Positions 46,179 to 58,026 of a DNA stretch of 64,000 bases are shown here, in pieces (the first letter of the stretch is position 1; every line of letters begins with the position of its first letter). The position numbers and the translations under genes were made by a program. The notes beneath the pieces are model-generated. The model searched no databases and was not told the DNA's origin. It was given only the letters and a program-made list of their open reading frames with translations. The DNA is taken from NCBI GenBank assembly GCA_946122785.1, contig CAMGYJ010000004.1, positions 22,329,684 to 22,393,683 on the forward strand. Direction: 5' to 3'. The stretch comes from Linum tenue. Taxonomy: Eukaryota > Streptophyta > Magnoliopsida > Malpighiales > Linaceae.

Positions 46179-47030
46179 TGATATAACTGTAATTCGAAGA
46201 GAACCCTCGAATTCAGATGATATGACCAAAGTACGCAGCTCCAATGATCTTTTCTTGATTTTCTTGAAACGACCTTTTCTTGATTTTCTTGAAAACAACA
46301 TTTTCTTGATTCTTTGATTTTCTTGAACTAGAAAATAAAGGATAGTCGCGGAAATCGATCAAACAAATCCGAACTCGTGAGAAGGGCCAGAAGGTATATG
46401 AAACCTTCCAAACAATCTCAAACCCGTGGAAGAGGCGAATCAATATAGTCGATGCTCGCCACAGCTAGACGCGTTCTCTAGTTGATAAGAGACCACTCAA
46501 TTCTCCCGAATCCTTAAAGGAGAGATTAAACACAAACGTTCATAATTGAACTCACACAAACTCACTTGTAATTGATTGCTGAAAACTTGAATGAAAAATA
46601 CATTGGTTGGACTCCTATTTATAGACCCACGAATCTAAACACAAAACAACTAAGGAAAACCAAATCCTACTTGAAAAAGGAAAACAAAAAACTTAACAAA
46701 CAAGGAAAACACTTAGTCAAACTTCCTCCTAGAATCTAGCCTTGAATTGTGCCTTTCTCCTTGTGTTCACACCTTGATCCTTATCCATTGATGATTCCAT
46801 TCACACCTTGAGACTCCTTCTCCATGGCCGACCCTCCTTCCCTCCCATTGAGCCCAATTTCGTGATCCACATAGCTCAATATTGTGATGGACTTTCCTTC
46901 TAGCAAATCCAAGCTCATGCCTTCCAACTCCTTAGCCAGATAACTGGTAATTTTATTTCGAAATGCCTTAGCTCTAGAACGAGTCATTGGTCCTTCATCT
47001 TGAGCATGCTTGGTCTTGATGACCTCATCA
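46179..47030 (-). repeat. 3' LTR of the CRM-like element
   Basis: 852 bp, homologous to 51694-52540 with few differences. Contains the last 83 codons of pol ([25 protein letters not shown], ending GVNGIING at 46781). Confidence 0.9.
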
Positions 47031-50000
47031 GTCCCTCCCTCTTGAAAAGGATTTGCCCTCAAATCCGAATTATCATCCAGGAATGGTGCAAGATCAGAAA
47101 CGTTGAAGGTTGCACTTATGTCGTATTCTCCTAGCAGATCAAGCTTGTACGCATTCTTTCCAACCTTCGAAATGATTTGAAAGGGACCTTCACTTCTGGG
47201 CAGCAACTTGGATCTTCTTTGATATGTGAACCTTTCCTTCCTCATATGAACCCACACCCAATCTCCTGCTTCAAAATTTCGAGCCTTTCTATGCTTGTTG
47301 ATGTTCTTCAAAATCTGCTCCGTTCTTCTCTCAATATTCTGCCGAGCCTTCTCATGGAGATTCTTCACATATTCTACTTTCTTATCTCCATCCATGTTCG
47401 CTTGCTCCTTCAATGGAGAATACTCATATGGAGAATACTTCATTGTTGAATGCATGGCTCTGTTGTATGCAAACTCCACATGTGGTAGGCAGTCCTCCCA
47501 CGTCTTGATGTTGCTCTTGATGACGGCTCTAAGCATTTGAGATAGAGTACGATTAACCACTTCAGTTTGCCCATCCGTTTGAGGGTGACAAGTAGTAAAA
47601 AACAAGAGCTTCGTTCCAAGCTTGCTCCACAAAGTCTTCCAAAAGTAGCTCAAGAATTTTTCATCACGATAAAAAACAATGGTGCGTGGCATCCCATGTA
47701 GTCGCACCACCTCTTTGAAGAACAAATATGCCACATTAACCGCATCGTCAGTTTTATGGCATGGAATGAAATGTGTCATCTTCGAAAATCGATTCACCAC
47801 CACAAAGATAGAATCTCGACCTCTCTTCGTCCTTGGTAACCCCAATATGAAGTCCATAGATATATCAACCCACGGAAATGATGGAATGGGTAGTGGAGTA
47901 TACAATCCAGATGATTGTACCTTTGATTTAGCTTGCTTGCACTCCACACATCTCGCACACAAACTTTCCACGTCGCTTTTCATATGAGGCCAATAGAAAT
48001 GCTCTTGTAAGAAACTCAACGTCTTGGCTACACCAAAGTGTGCCATCAATCCTCCTCCATGTGCTTCTCGTAGCAACAACTCTCAAAGTGAAGTACGTGG
48101 TATGCAAACCTGATTACCACGAAACAAGTAGCCTTCATGCCGATAGTACTTCCCTTCACCATGCTTCTCACAAAGCTTATAAATCTCTCGAAATTCAGAA
48201 TCCTCCTCATAGATGCCCTTGATTTTCTCGAACCCTAGGTACCTTGCATCCATGGTAGTGATCAATGTGTATCTTCGTGATAAGGCATCAGCAACTACAT
48301 TCTCCTTGCCTTGCTTGTACTTGATCACACAAGGAAACAATTCAATGAACTCCACCCAATGAGCATGCCTCTTGTTCAACTTGTGTTGGGCCTTCAAATA
48401 CTTGAGAGACTCATGATCAGTATGTATTACGAATTCCTTTGGCCACAAGTAGTGTTGCCAAGTCTCCAAAGCTCGAACTAGTGCATAGAGCTCTTTATCA
48501 TGAGTCGGGTAATTAAGCGTAGCTCCACTCAACTTCTCTTTGAAATATGCAATTGGCCTCTTCTCTTGCATCAATACAGCGCCAATTCCCAATATGGATG
48601 CAGCACACTCCACTTCAAACGTTTTGTTAAAATCGGGTAGCAGCAGAACAGGAGCATGCGTAAGCTTGTACTTGTGGAGCTCGAATGCCTTCTTTTCCTC
48701 TTCTCCCCAATAAAACGCCACATTCTTCTTAATAATCGAGGTCAATGGTGCCGAAATGGTGCTGAAGTTGGGCACAAATTGTCAATAAAAGCCAGCCAAT
48801 CCATGAAAGCTTCTTACTTCACTCATGTTGGTAGGAGTAGGCCACGCTTGAATCGCCTTCACTTTTTCTTCGTCGACTTCAACCCCATTAGCACTCACGA
48901 CAAAACCTAGAAACACCACGTTTGAGGTGCAAAACATACACTTCTTGAGGTTGGCATAGAGTTGCTCCTTCTGCAAAGTCTTCAACACGTCCCTCAAGTG
49001 CTCAAGGCGCTCCTCCATGCTCTTTGAGTATATCAGAATGTCATCGAAGTAGACCACCACGAATTTACCAATGAATGCTCCCAACACATGATTCATCAAC
49101 CCATAAACGTGCTTGGAGCATTTGTTAAGCCGAATGGCATCCCCATCCATTCATAGAGACCATGTTTCGTCTTGAATGATGTCTTCCACTCGTCTCCTTC
49201 ATGCGAATTTGGTGATAACCAGACCTTAGATCAATCTTCGAGAACATACTCGACCCATGTAACTCATCAAGCATGTCATCTAATTGATGAATAGGATGAC
49301 GATACTTAACTATTATTTGGTTTACTGCTCGGCAATCAACACACACCCTCCATGTATGGTCCTTCTTTGGCACGAGGATGACAGGAACCGCACAAGGACT
49401 CAAGCTTTCACGAACGTGTCCTTTCTCCATAAGCTCATCAATTTGCCTTTGTAATTCCTTTGTCTCCTTTGGATTCTTCCTATAGGATGCCTTATTTGGA
49501 ATGGTAGCTCCAGGAAAGAAGTCAATTTGATGCTCTATCCCGCGGATTAGTGGTAATCCCTTTGGTGCTTCGTCGGGAAAGACATCCTCAAATTCTTCTA
49601 GTACCACTCGTGCCCTAGGTGGTACCTCATGAACCAGCTCTTGGTTGAGTAACAATCCCTTGTATAAGACGATGATCATAGGTACTCGATCATAGAGAGC
49701 TTGCTTCATATCTCCTTGTTGATCTAGCATCAATGCCTTGGACTCCGAACTACTCGAACCCTTCTTTTCTCCTGTTGCGGATTGAGCCTTCTTCTCCTCT
49801 CGCATTTGTTGCATTTGCAATTGATCTTCATAAAATTCTCTAGGAGATAGAGGCTTCAATACGATCTTCTTACCTTGGTATTTCAATGTGTATTTGTTGG
49901 TGACGCCGTCATGTTGAGCACTTTGATCAAATTGCCATGGCCTCCCAAACAGAACATGCGCCACTTGCATTTTCACCCCGTCACAAGTGACTTCATCCTT

Positions 50001-50255
50001 GTATTTATCAATGGAGAAATTCAACAAGGCTTGTTTGGAAACCTTGATCGAACCATCCTCATTGAGCCATTTAAGAGTGTAGGGTTTTGGACGAATCGTT
50101 GTTTTCAACCCCAACTTCTTCACACAACTGGCACTAACCACATTGGTGCAGCTCCCTCCATCAATCACAACCGAAAGAGTCTTCCCATTCACCACACACC
50201 TTGTAGGAAAGAGGTTTTCTCGTTGCTCAAGTTCCTCCTTTGGTTGAATGCTCAA
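46781..50255 (-). pseudogene. CRM-like pol: protease, RT, RNase H, integrase
   Basis: Minus-strand order: protease (50255-49800; VVIDGGSCTNVV catalytic loop, LFGRPWQFDQ), RT (49600-48790; PIHQLDDMLDELHGSSMFSK, then catalytic VYFDDILIYSKS near 49070), RNase H (48775-48240; [21 protein letters not shown]) and integrase (48079-46900). Integrase has the HHCC finger ([11 protein letters not shown] ... [11 protein letters not shown]), the D-D-E core at [18 protein letters not shown] and [15 protein letters not shown], and the GPF-type C-terminal module ([19 protein letters not shown]). Two in-frame TGA stops (near 48782 and 48080) both look like CGA-to-TGA changes, and a frameshift lies in RT near 49120-49200. 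The tail runs into the 3' LTR. Enzymes of an RNA-templated copy-and-paste cycle; this copy is inactive. Confidence 0.93.
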
Positions 50256-50379
50256 TAACCTTCAAGCTACACACAATTTTGGCGGCGGTATCTCCATCTC
50301 GTTAGTCTCATCAATTTCAGAATCGGATGAGTTTTTCTCCTCGATTGCTTCCTCTTCAGATTCAGACACATACTCGCCA

Positions 50380-51499
50380 TTCTCTAGTAGAATCAATGTT
50401 CTCTTGTTCGGGCATTGGTTCGCTATATGCCCGCGTCCATGGCACTTAAAACATTGAATCCCTCCAGAAGATGAACCCTGATTGTTGCTAGGGTTTGGGG
50501 GCTCTACCTTTGGCCCGAGTTTTGGTGTTTCTTTGGTAGGAACACCCGGCCTAAGGTTTGTTTAAGGTGCTGGAGCAGGTCTCATAGTACTCGTAGTATG
50601 CATAAACCTCCTATTCTTTTTTTTTTTTTGCCTCTCCACCTTGCTGCAAATAGCCACCAAGTCTTCTACCTCCAAAAATTGTTGAATTTCCACGACATTA
50701 CGAATCTCTCGATTAAGACCATGTAGAAATCAAGCTATGGTAGCTTCCATATCTTCACGAAAATCAGCTCGAATCATTAACAACTCCATCTCTCGATAGT
50801 AATCCTGGACACTCTTGTTGCCTTGTCGAAGAAGTTGTAATGCTTGGTGCATCTCCCGTTGATGATAGGCTGGAACAAATCGATCTCTCATGATTGCTTT
50901 CAACTCATCCCATGTTTCAATAGGCCTGCGCCTATCTCTTCCTCTCTTCGTGCTCAATTGATCCCACCATGATAGGGCATAATCCATAAACTCAATGGTA
51001 GCCATCGCCACCTTCCTCTTCTCCGATTAGTTTTGATTATAAAAAAATATAGCTCCATCTTGCATTCCCAATTGAGATAAGCTTCTGGATCAATTGTCCC
51101 TTTGAAAGATGGTACAGTTATTTTCAAGCCTCGTAGATCATCATCATCTCGGTAAGCACCTCCATCATACTCGTATTCTTCATACCCTTCCTCGCCATAG
51201 AAGGGGAAGTCTCTCCTTTCACCATGATGCCCTCCCAACGGCCTATGTCAATGAACATTCTCAAACATTGGACGTTGAACAGCTCTAACAACTCTCCTTT
51301 CTTCTCGTCGTTCCCTAGGGTTAGGGTTTGCAAACTCGCCTTGGGGTGGCTCTTGATCTCGTGGTTGAGGCTGCTCTTGATCATGTCTTTGAAATGCCTC
51401 AACTTGTGCCCTTGTCTCCCTTTGTTCTTGAAGTACCGTAGCTAGTTGGGCAGCGAGTTGCTGAAGTTGTGCCGCCACATCTTGTGCTTGTTCCGCCAT
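50380..51499 (-). pseudogene. CRM-like gag with zinc knuckle
   Basis: Start MAEQAQDVAAQLQQLAAQLA at 51499, then a Q/R/E-rich coiled N-terminus, the gag core ITVPSFKGTIDPEAYLNWEC near 51110, YALSWWDQLSTKRGRDRRRP (50980 region) and MRDRFVPAYHQREMHQALQL, and a CCHC knuckle CFKCHGRGHIANQC near 50450-50410. Core-to-knuckle frame breaks occur around 51230, 51010 and 50730. Gag forms the particle shell; the knuckle binds element RNA. Position 195 bp from the primer site fits the first ORF. Confidence 0.85.
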
Positions 51500-51678
51500 G
51501 GTTTCTTGCTAAAGAAGAACCCCACGAATGCTTTGTCTTCAAGATACCTTCCTTGCAATACAAGAAACTCTCAAGAACGTTCAATATTTGCTTTCTTGAC
51601 GTTCAAGACTTCCAAGAATGCTTCCTGAACTACCAAAAACTCCAAGAATCTTTGTCTTCTCTGCTGCGTTCAAACCGG

Positions 51679-51693
51679 GCTCTTCATACCACT
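51679..51693 (-). other. Primer-binding site, tRNA-iMet type, slightly altered
   Basis: The minus strand reads AAGTGGTATGAAGAGC next to the LTR end, a one- to two-base variant of TGGTATCAGAGC. Confidence 0.75.
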
Positions 51694-52540
51694 TGATATA
51701 ACTCTAATTCGAAGAGAACACTCGAACTGGGATGATATGACCAAAGTACGCAGCTCCAATGATCTTTTCTTGATTTTCTTGAAAACCACATTTTCTTGAT
51801 TTTCTTGACTTTCTTGATTCTTTGATTTTCTTGAACTAAAAAATAAAGGATAGTCACGGAAATTGATCAAACAAATCCGAACTCGTGAGAAGTGCCAGAA
51901 GGTATATGAAACCTTCCAAACAATCTTGAACCCGTGGAAGAGGCCAATCGATATAGTCGATGCTCGCCACAACTAGACGCGTTCTCTAGTTCATAAGAGA
52001 TCACCAATTCTCCCGAATCCTCAAAGGAGAGATTAAGCACAAACGTTCACAATTGAACTCACACAAACTCACTTGTAATTGATTTCTGAAAACTTGAATG
52101 AAAAATACATTGGTTGGACTCCTATTTATAGACCCACGAATCTAAACACAAAACAACTAAGGAAAACCAAATCCTACTTGAAAAAGGAAAAAAAAAAAAC
52201 CATTAACAGACAAGGAAAAGACTTAGTCAAACTTCCTTCTAGAATCTAGCATTGAATTGTGCCTTCCTCCTAGTGTTCACACCTTGATCCTTATCCATTG
52301 ATGATTCCATTCACACCTTGAGACTCCTTCTCCATGGCCGACCCTCCGTCCCTCGCTTTGAGCCCAATTTCGTGATCCACATAGCTCAATATTGTGATGG
52401 ACTTTCCTTCTAGCAAATCCAAGCTCATGCCTTCCAACTCCTTAGCCAGATAACTCGTAATTTTATTTTGAAATTCCTTAGCTCTAGAACGAGTCATTGG
52501 TCCTTCATCTTGAGCATGCTTGGTCTTGATGAACTCATCA
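51694..52540 (-). repeat. 5' LTR of the CRM-like element
   Basis: 847 bp; the open frame at 52497-52291 is the LTR-encoded end of pol in duplicate ([20 protein letters not shown]), explained by the pol/LTR overlap. Confidence 0.9.
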
Positions 52541-52545
52541 GATAG

Positions 52546-53490
52546 ACCCTTAGGAGTGTGTTTATGACTTAGGATTAAATCTGTGATGCATGTTCATTGA
52601 GTTTGAAATTTTGGCTCACTTTTAATTTTGTGCTTCGGTATGCTTTTAGAGCCAAGAGTCCATGCTTTTGTTGTTGTCTAATAAGTTGATTCTAGCCTTC
52701 GTTCGGGGTTTAGAAACGTCTTGAAAGACATGACATCCTTGTGTTCATGCATCTAGACCTCGACCGTAGTCATTTCGACATACATTTCTACCTATGCACG
52801 CCTAGTTTCTACATTGAAACACTCAAGTGTGGGGGTGTATAGAGTGATCCTACGGACGAATTTTGTTGTTTAATTGATCAAGTGGGTTGCCTAATGGTTT
52901 GTTTGAACATGTTTTGTGATTTTTCTCTTCTAATGGCAGTCCAACCGAGAGTGAGGGTGCTAGTTCTCTTAGGTCTCAACAATGAAGAAACCGGAACCGC
53001 CCATGATGGGAATAACCACAAATTCCAAGAGAGGAACCATAGCCTCAAAGCGAGGAGCAACAACAACAAGCACAACAAAGTAACCAATGGAGGCGACTAC
53101 GAGCTATGATGAACCATCTCCGCAAGAAGGAGCCTCCAATGTGAAACTACCATATGCTCCAACTGTACATCAAAGTCCACTTGCTGTCTAGGAGCCGATT
53201 TCTATCTTTTTTTTTTACTTTCTTTATTTCAATTAAAACAATGTTTAATTATCGCTCGATTTTTTATACTTTTTGTACTTTTAATTACTCTAGCACTAGT
53301 AGTAGTACTGATTATATACATATATATCGTACCTATAACTCCTATTCACCTTCCGCTCTATCTTATGCGCTTTATCGTTGTGAAAACCACCGGGAAGACA
53401 AAAACAATACTTGTGAACCTTCACCAACCCACCCAATCTATGGTAAAATTCACGATCTTTTCTTTGGAAACTCCCACACTGAGGATGATT
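52546..53490 (+). mobile_element. Athila-type non-coding interior with PPT-like tract
   Basis: Plus-strand DNA with AACACTCAAGTGTGGGGGTG at 52816-52835, a purine-tract-like landmark of this group. A frame at 52882-53109 is basic and Asn-rich, without a recognised domain. Nothing else is assignable. Confidence 0.4.
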
Positions 53491-55150
53491 CGGGCCCAAA
53501 TGTACATATTTTACCCCTCATTTCTTATTCGTTTAGCTTAGTATTTCATCGTTCCTCGACATATTTCATGCTAGGTTGTGCTTGTTTTGATACATTTCGG
53601 ATCCTAGCACGTGTGGGAGGGTCGAGGTCAAATTTTGGGATAATTAGAGGTCAAAAAGCGCAAAAACCGAAGAAAAGTCCAAAGTTTGTGACAATTGCCT
53701 CGTAGCAGTGAAGTGAAGGGTCAAGGAAACAGCCGCAGTTCACGGTCGAATAAGGCAGTTCACGGTCTCCTAAGACCGTGAACTTGGACCACAAACCGTG
53801 AAAATCGAGGCGTCCAACGAGGTTCCAGAAGTTACTGACAACAAGGCAGTTCACTGTCTCTAAGACCGTGAACTGGGGCCATTGACCGTGAATCCCATAA
53901 GCGAAGTGGTGCGTTTTGGACGACACTGAGTTCACGGACGCGTTTAGGTGTTCACAGCCGTGAACTTGCCATTTTCGGGCAAATATGAAGACATCAGCGG
54001 AGAAAGGAAGGGGGGCTTCATTTTTTTAGGTTAGGTTTTCATTTTAAGAATAAAGAGGATTCTAATGAGAGGTTAGGGTTCTTCTAAAGTGAGAAAGTGC
54101 AAATCAAAGGAGGAAGAAGGAGCTTTAGGCTTGTTCCTAGCTAGAGGATTGAAGATTTCTTCATCTCAAGGATGTCTCAAGCAACAAGGAGGAAAGATTG
54201 ACATCACTTCATGGTTCTTTCTTCTCTTTTTGTTGTTTTCTCTTGCTTAGCTATGGAATAGCCTACCTATTCACTTGGGTGTTGTAAACCCTAGCTACAA
54301 TTATGTGAATGCTTATGTGAATTGAATGATTGTTTATGGGTGTGGTTTAATTCAATGATTGAGGTATTATTCATGTTGATTGTGCATGCTTGTGCTTAGC
54401 AATCTAAGGATTGTGCATATTTTGTGCTTAACATCCTTAGGTTTGTGCATGTTGGTGCCTAGCAACCTAAGGATTGAGCATGATTGTGCTTAGCATCCTT
54501 AGGTTTGTGCATGTTGGTGCTTAGCAATCTAATTAGCCACTTTAACCTAGATTAGAGAGGAAAATCCCCCTTTAAAGGGAGACTAAATCTAGTTGGTTTT
54601 CCTCTAGCTTTTTAAGTCACCTAATTAGGTTAATTTAGGGCAAACCTCAATGTTGAATTAAGAAACTTGGTTAAGTGTGATTAAGACGTCCAACCCTTGA
54701 GTCGAGTGAGGGAGTAAGTCAACAGCCAATTGCCTAAACCGAGAGGGCTGAGTGACACGGCCTATAATGTGTACCTCGGTTTAGCAATCGAGAGTGTGGT
54801 CTACGACCTTATTTGCATCCCTCTGCGGTTCGCGGTTACCTTGCCAATAGCAATCGTTTCAATTCACATACCATGGTAGTAGTTAGGGGGAAGCAACACC
54901 TGAGTAAGGTCCTCTCATATATAATTCCCCTCAATTTACTTTATTTGCTTGTTTTCATTTGTAGTTCTCATAGTTTTAAACCCAAAAAACCGTTTTGCTA
55001 GATAACAACTCAAGTGATTGAAGTAGGGGTACATGGACCGGCCCGAGTTGACAATTTAAATACTTTCCCTATACTGCACCCGGCTAGAGTTAAAAAACTT
55101 GGACTCTAGTCGGGATTAATTCGTGGTGTATTTTGGTGTGAGTCAGAGGA
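53490..55150 (+). mobile_element. Athila-type LTR (plus strand)
   Basis: Inverted relative of 41179-42723: U3 with ATTTTACCCCTCATTTC near 53507, a TTCACGG/CCGTGAAC palindrome cluster at 53733-53972, GTTGTAAACCCTAGCTAC near 54281, a C-T-T-A-G-C-A repeat zone (54395-54545, TAGGTTTGTGCATGTTGGTG units), GGACCGGCCCG near 55035 and an end TTTTGGTGTGAGTCA at about 55145. Confidence 0.65.
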
Positions 55151-56389
55151 CAATGTGCTGCTCAAGTGTGTGTGTGTGTGGGGGGGGGGGGGGAGATGTT
55201 TGTTTGAATGTTTATCATGATTGGTTGAACCGTTAATTGCTAGTATCCTCCCTTGTTTGTGAATGTAAGACGTTGATAAATGCTTATGGGAGTGTGTGCT
55301 AGTAATTTTTCTCATATTGTGGTGTTGAATGGTGAAATTTCAGTGTTTTTGGAACCTTGAATGTTACACCCAAATTTTTTCAAATTTGAGGGTTTCAAAA
55401 CACCTTGTCCTTGCATTTACCTACTCAATGTGCTTTGACTTGATTAAATCGATTGATTTGTGGTGCATCTTAGGTGATAGTTGCATGGTTTGAGTATTAG
55501 TATGTGAGGGGTTCTACTACTTTCTTCCTCTTTTGTGAGTTGATAGTAATTGCTACTTTAGGATGGCATTTTGTGCGTGATTCTCTTCTTTATGTGAACT
55601 ATGAACTTTTTCAATTTGTGCTTAAAAAATAGGAAAAGAGGTTTTCACTTGAGTGGCAACCAGGAAAAGAATTGAGATCAACTGTTGAAGGATTGTTCTC
55701 TTGGCTCGGAGTGCCCTTCGAGGACGTGTTTGGGGTTTGGATTGCTTTATTGCATCCCGATCATCTCTTACTACTTACCATCCCCTAAACACCTCTCCTC
55801 CTCACGGAATCGTATGATAAGGACCAAAGTTACCTTTTAACGATCCACAAGACCTCATAGCTCTCGTTTGTACCCAACATGTGTGACAACCCAATGTGGA
55901 GTGCAGGCTGGGACATTATGCTCCTACTAAGACGAATCCGACCATCAACTTCCCCACATGCGACCTCGAAAGGGAAGGCTATGATTCATCCGCTCTTGGT
56001 CATGAGGGAGAGATGCTATAATGCAAAGAATGAAAAAAATTGCAAGAGTTTGGGGCAATGTGCATGAACGAAGAAAAAGGAGACCAAAAATGACAACTCC
56101 TACATCAAAAGAAAAGAATATAAGCACCTCCAATAGTTCTAATAATTGTTTGTTGTCTGAGAATCCCCGGTAGCACATTTTTTATGATCGGCCTAAAGTG
56201 GTAGATATGGTCCTCACACGGGATTTTGTGCTCACACAGTAGGAAGGTAGTAGCGTTTATTCATCCCCGTATACTCTAATCTATGCAAAGAAGAACTAGC
56301 ATGCATACCTCATCGATTTGTCTATCATATTGCATAAGGTTTGAGTAGGTTTGCTTGGGGACAAGCAAACGCCTAAGTGTGGGGGAGTT
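55150..56389 (+). mobile_element. Athila-type interior remnant and PPT
   Basis: A (TG)n/G-run lies at 55167-55195. The rest is non-coding or has only short unrecognised frames. At the right end GGGGACAAGCAAACGCC leads into AAGTGTGGGGGAGTT (56375-56389), a purine tract directly before the TGTTAACACC start of the next LTR at 56390. Confidence 0.5.
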
Positions 56390-57250
56390 TGTTAACACCA
56401 AAATTGGTGTTATTTACCCCACATATCGAGGCGTGTTTTGTGCTAATTCATGTGCTTAAATGCTTGAACATCGTCAAATACATCCCTATTGCGTTCTTAT
56501 TTGATTTCGATGTGATTTTAGGGTGTATTAGTCGATATGTGCGAATTAGGTATAAAACAAGATCACAAGTGTAGAGAAGGGGCAGGAATTGAAGATTGTG
56601 GCCTAGAAGCTGAAGATCACGACCGTGATAGCAAGCCGCGAAGTACATGCGAAGTCGCAGCCCAGAAGCCATAGATCGCGACCGCTATCTTGGAGGCTCA
56701 TGACGCAAACTTCTCAAGGAAGGATCCTTTGAGAAGCAGAGAGTCTCATTAGTCAAGTTACGGCCAACGTTCACATTGCTCACGAGGAAGATCGCGGCCG
56801 CGAATCGAGGATCGCGACCGCGTAGTTAGCCCGCGATCCTCCCCTTTTTGAAGGCCTCGACGACTACATTTTGAGGTCACAGCCGAGAGACTAGAGATCC
56901 CCCCGCTATTTCCTTACCTCAGGCCGCAAACTTGTCCATGTCTGCAGATTGCCCAGGCCATGACTTGTGCAACCCCTACTACCTTTTTGCTCATCTCACT
57001 GCCTATTTGACGAATTTCACTACTCAGACCGTGATTTCTGTAACTAGCCTGTGACTTGTGCACAACCTCTACTTTTTGGCTCGTTTTGACCTCTAAATGT
57101 CCTGGAACACGCGCTTAAGCTTCCCCCTCATACCAAGATATGAGATATGACAGAAGAAACAAACTAGCGTAAAATAGGCCGATGAACAAGTATTTCTAAA
57201 CCAATCAATCCAGAAATGAGGGTTAAAACATGTATAAATATACACTCATC
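56390..57250. mobile_element. Two Athila-type U3 regions joined head to head
   Basis: The left part starts TGTTAACACCAAAATTGGTG (plus orientation) and enters a GATCGCGACC/CGCGGCCGCG palindrome cluster (56590-56960). The right part (57060-57250) carries the minus-orientation U3 signature AACAAACTAGCGTAAAATAG and ends CACTCATCA. The orientation switch lies within the palindrome cluster, so recombination there is likely. Confidence 0.45.
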
Positions 57251-57473
57251 AATGATAGTGGTAAGATAACGTGAAATTTTTTTGCTAAAAAATATATATA
57301 ATCTGTTAAAGCATGCAAAGTTTCATCGTCTACAACAAAATTGAAATTTTATGAGCGAACTTATGAAGAAGGATTTACCTAACTAAGGAAATTGAAGAGG
57401 ACAAGTAGTTCCAACTAGTCCATGAGTAAATTTTCTACATAAATTTTTTTAGAATTCAATATATAACGAATAA

Positions 57474-57870
57474 GGGCAAAGGTTAGCGTATGCCCGGACG
57501 TACCCTAGCCTACCATACGACCGTTAAGTTTTGCTATTTAGACAATGAATTAACCAAAGTTTGGGGCATGATTGTATACCCTAACCCCTAATGGGTGAAC
57601 CTCAGTCCGCAATTCACTAACGCAAAGTATAATATTCACTTAATCTTGAAATAATGAAAATCAACGGTTCTGATTCGTCGAAATTATTGTTGATTTTCAT
57701 TTTAAGAATAAACGAATCTCATGATTTGAGTTAGAAAACTAGGGACTGGGTTTTATCCATCAGTAGTTAGGGTATAGTATCATGCCCAAAACTCCGATTA
57801 ATTCATGATCTAAATAGCAAAACTCAAACGGGCGTACGGTAGTCTAATGTACGCCCGGGTGTATGCTAGA
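57474..57870. mobile_element. MITE with TTAGCGTATGCCCGGACGTAC-like termini, split by a MULE
   Basis: Arms of about 110 bp are inverted: TAGCGTATGCCCGGACG, GTTTTGCTATTTAGA, CATGAATTAATC and GGGCATGATNNTATACCCTAA blocks on each side. The last bases of the right end lie beyond 59833, because a Mutator-like element landed at 57871. Confidence 0.65.
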
Positions 57871-57962
57871 GGGGTTTTTCCATAATTATTGTGATTTAAA
57901 AAAAAATTACCCGACATGCAGTGGTTGAAAAAATAATTCCCAATTTATAGTCTCTAAACCGG

Positions 57963-57986
57963 AATTGGGGCGCGCGCGCCCCAATT
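57963..57986. repeat. 24-bp perfect palindrome, one of four related copies
   Basis: Half-site AATTGGGGCGCG and its exact complement. Relatives: 59180-59201 (imperfect), 59583-59606 (24 bp, perfect, half-site AATTGGGGCGTG) and 59713-59734 (22 bp). Confidence 0.95.
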
Positions 57987-58026
57987 GGGTTCCCCAAAAG
58001 AGAAAAAGCGAGTAATTAGCATAAAT

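Larger units (their letters stand above)
46179..52540 (-). mobile_element. Nearly full-length CRM-like Ty3 retrotransposon, TSD GATAG
   Basis: LTRs 51694-52540 (5' on the minus strand) and 46179-47030 (3') start TGATGAG and end TATCA on the minus strand, flanked by GATAG (46174-46178 and 52541-52545). A tRNA-iMet-like primer site adjoins 51693, gag lies at 51.5-50.4 kb, pol at 50.26-46.78 kb, and a purine tract AAGAGGGAGGGAC precedes the 3' LTR. The pol frame ends inside the 3' LTR and no canonical chromodomain is visible; both are known for centromeric CRM chromoviruses. Stops and a frameshift make this copy defective. It sits in the LTR fragment that also took two hAT elements. Confidence 0.92.

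Noticed and set aside
46781..47100. Chromodomain at the integrase C-terminus
   Set aside because: The tail shows no W-x-x-W or aromatic-cage pattern; its order fits CRM-type ends without a canonical chromodomain.
52291..52497. Separate small gene at 52.3-52.5 kb
   Set aside because: Identical in plan to the end of pol; present only because the LTR that contains the pol end is duplicated.
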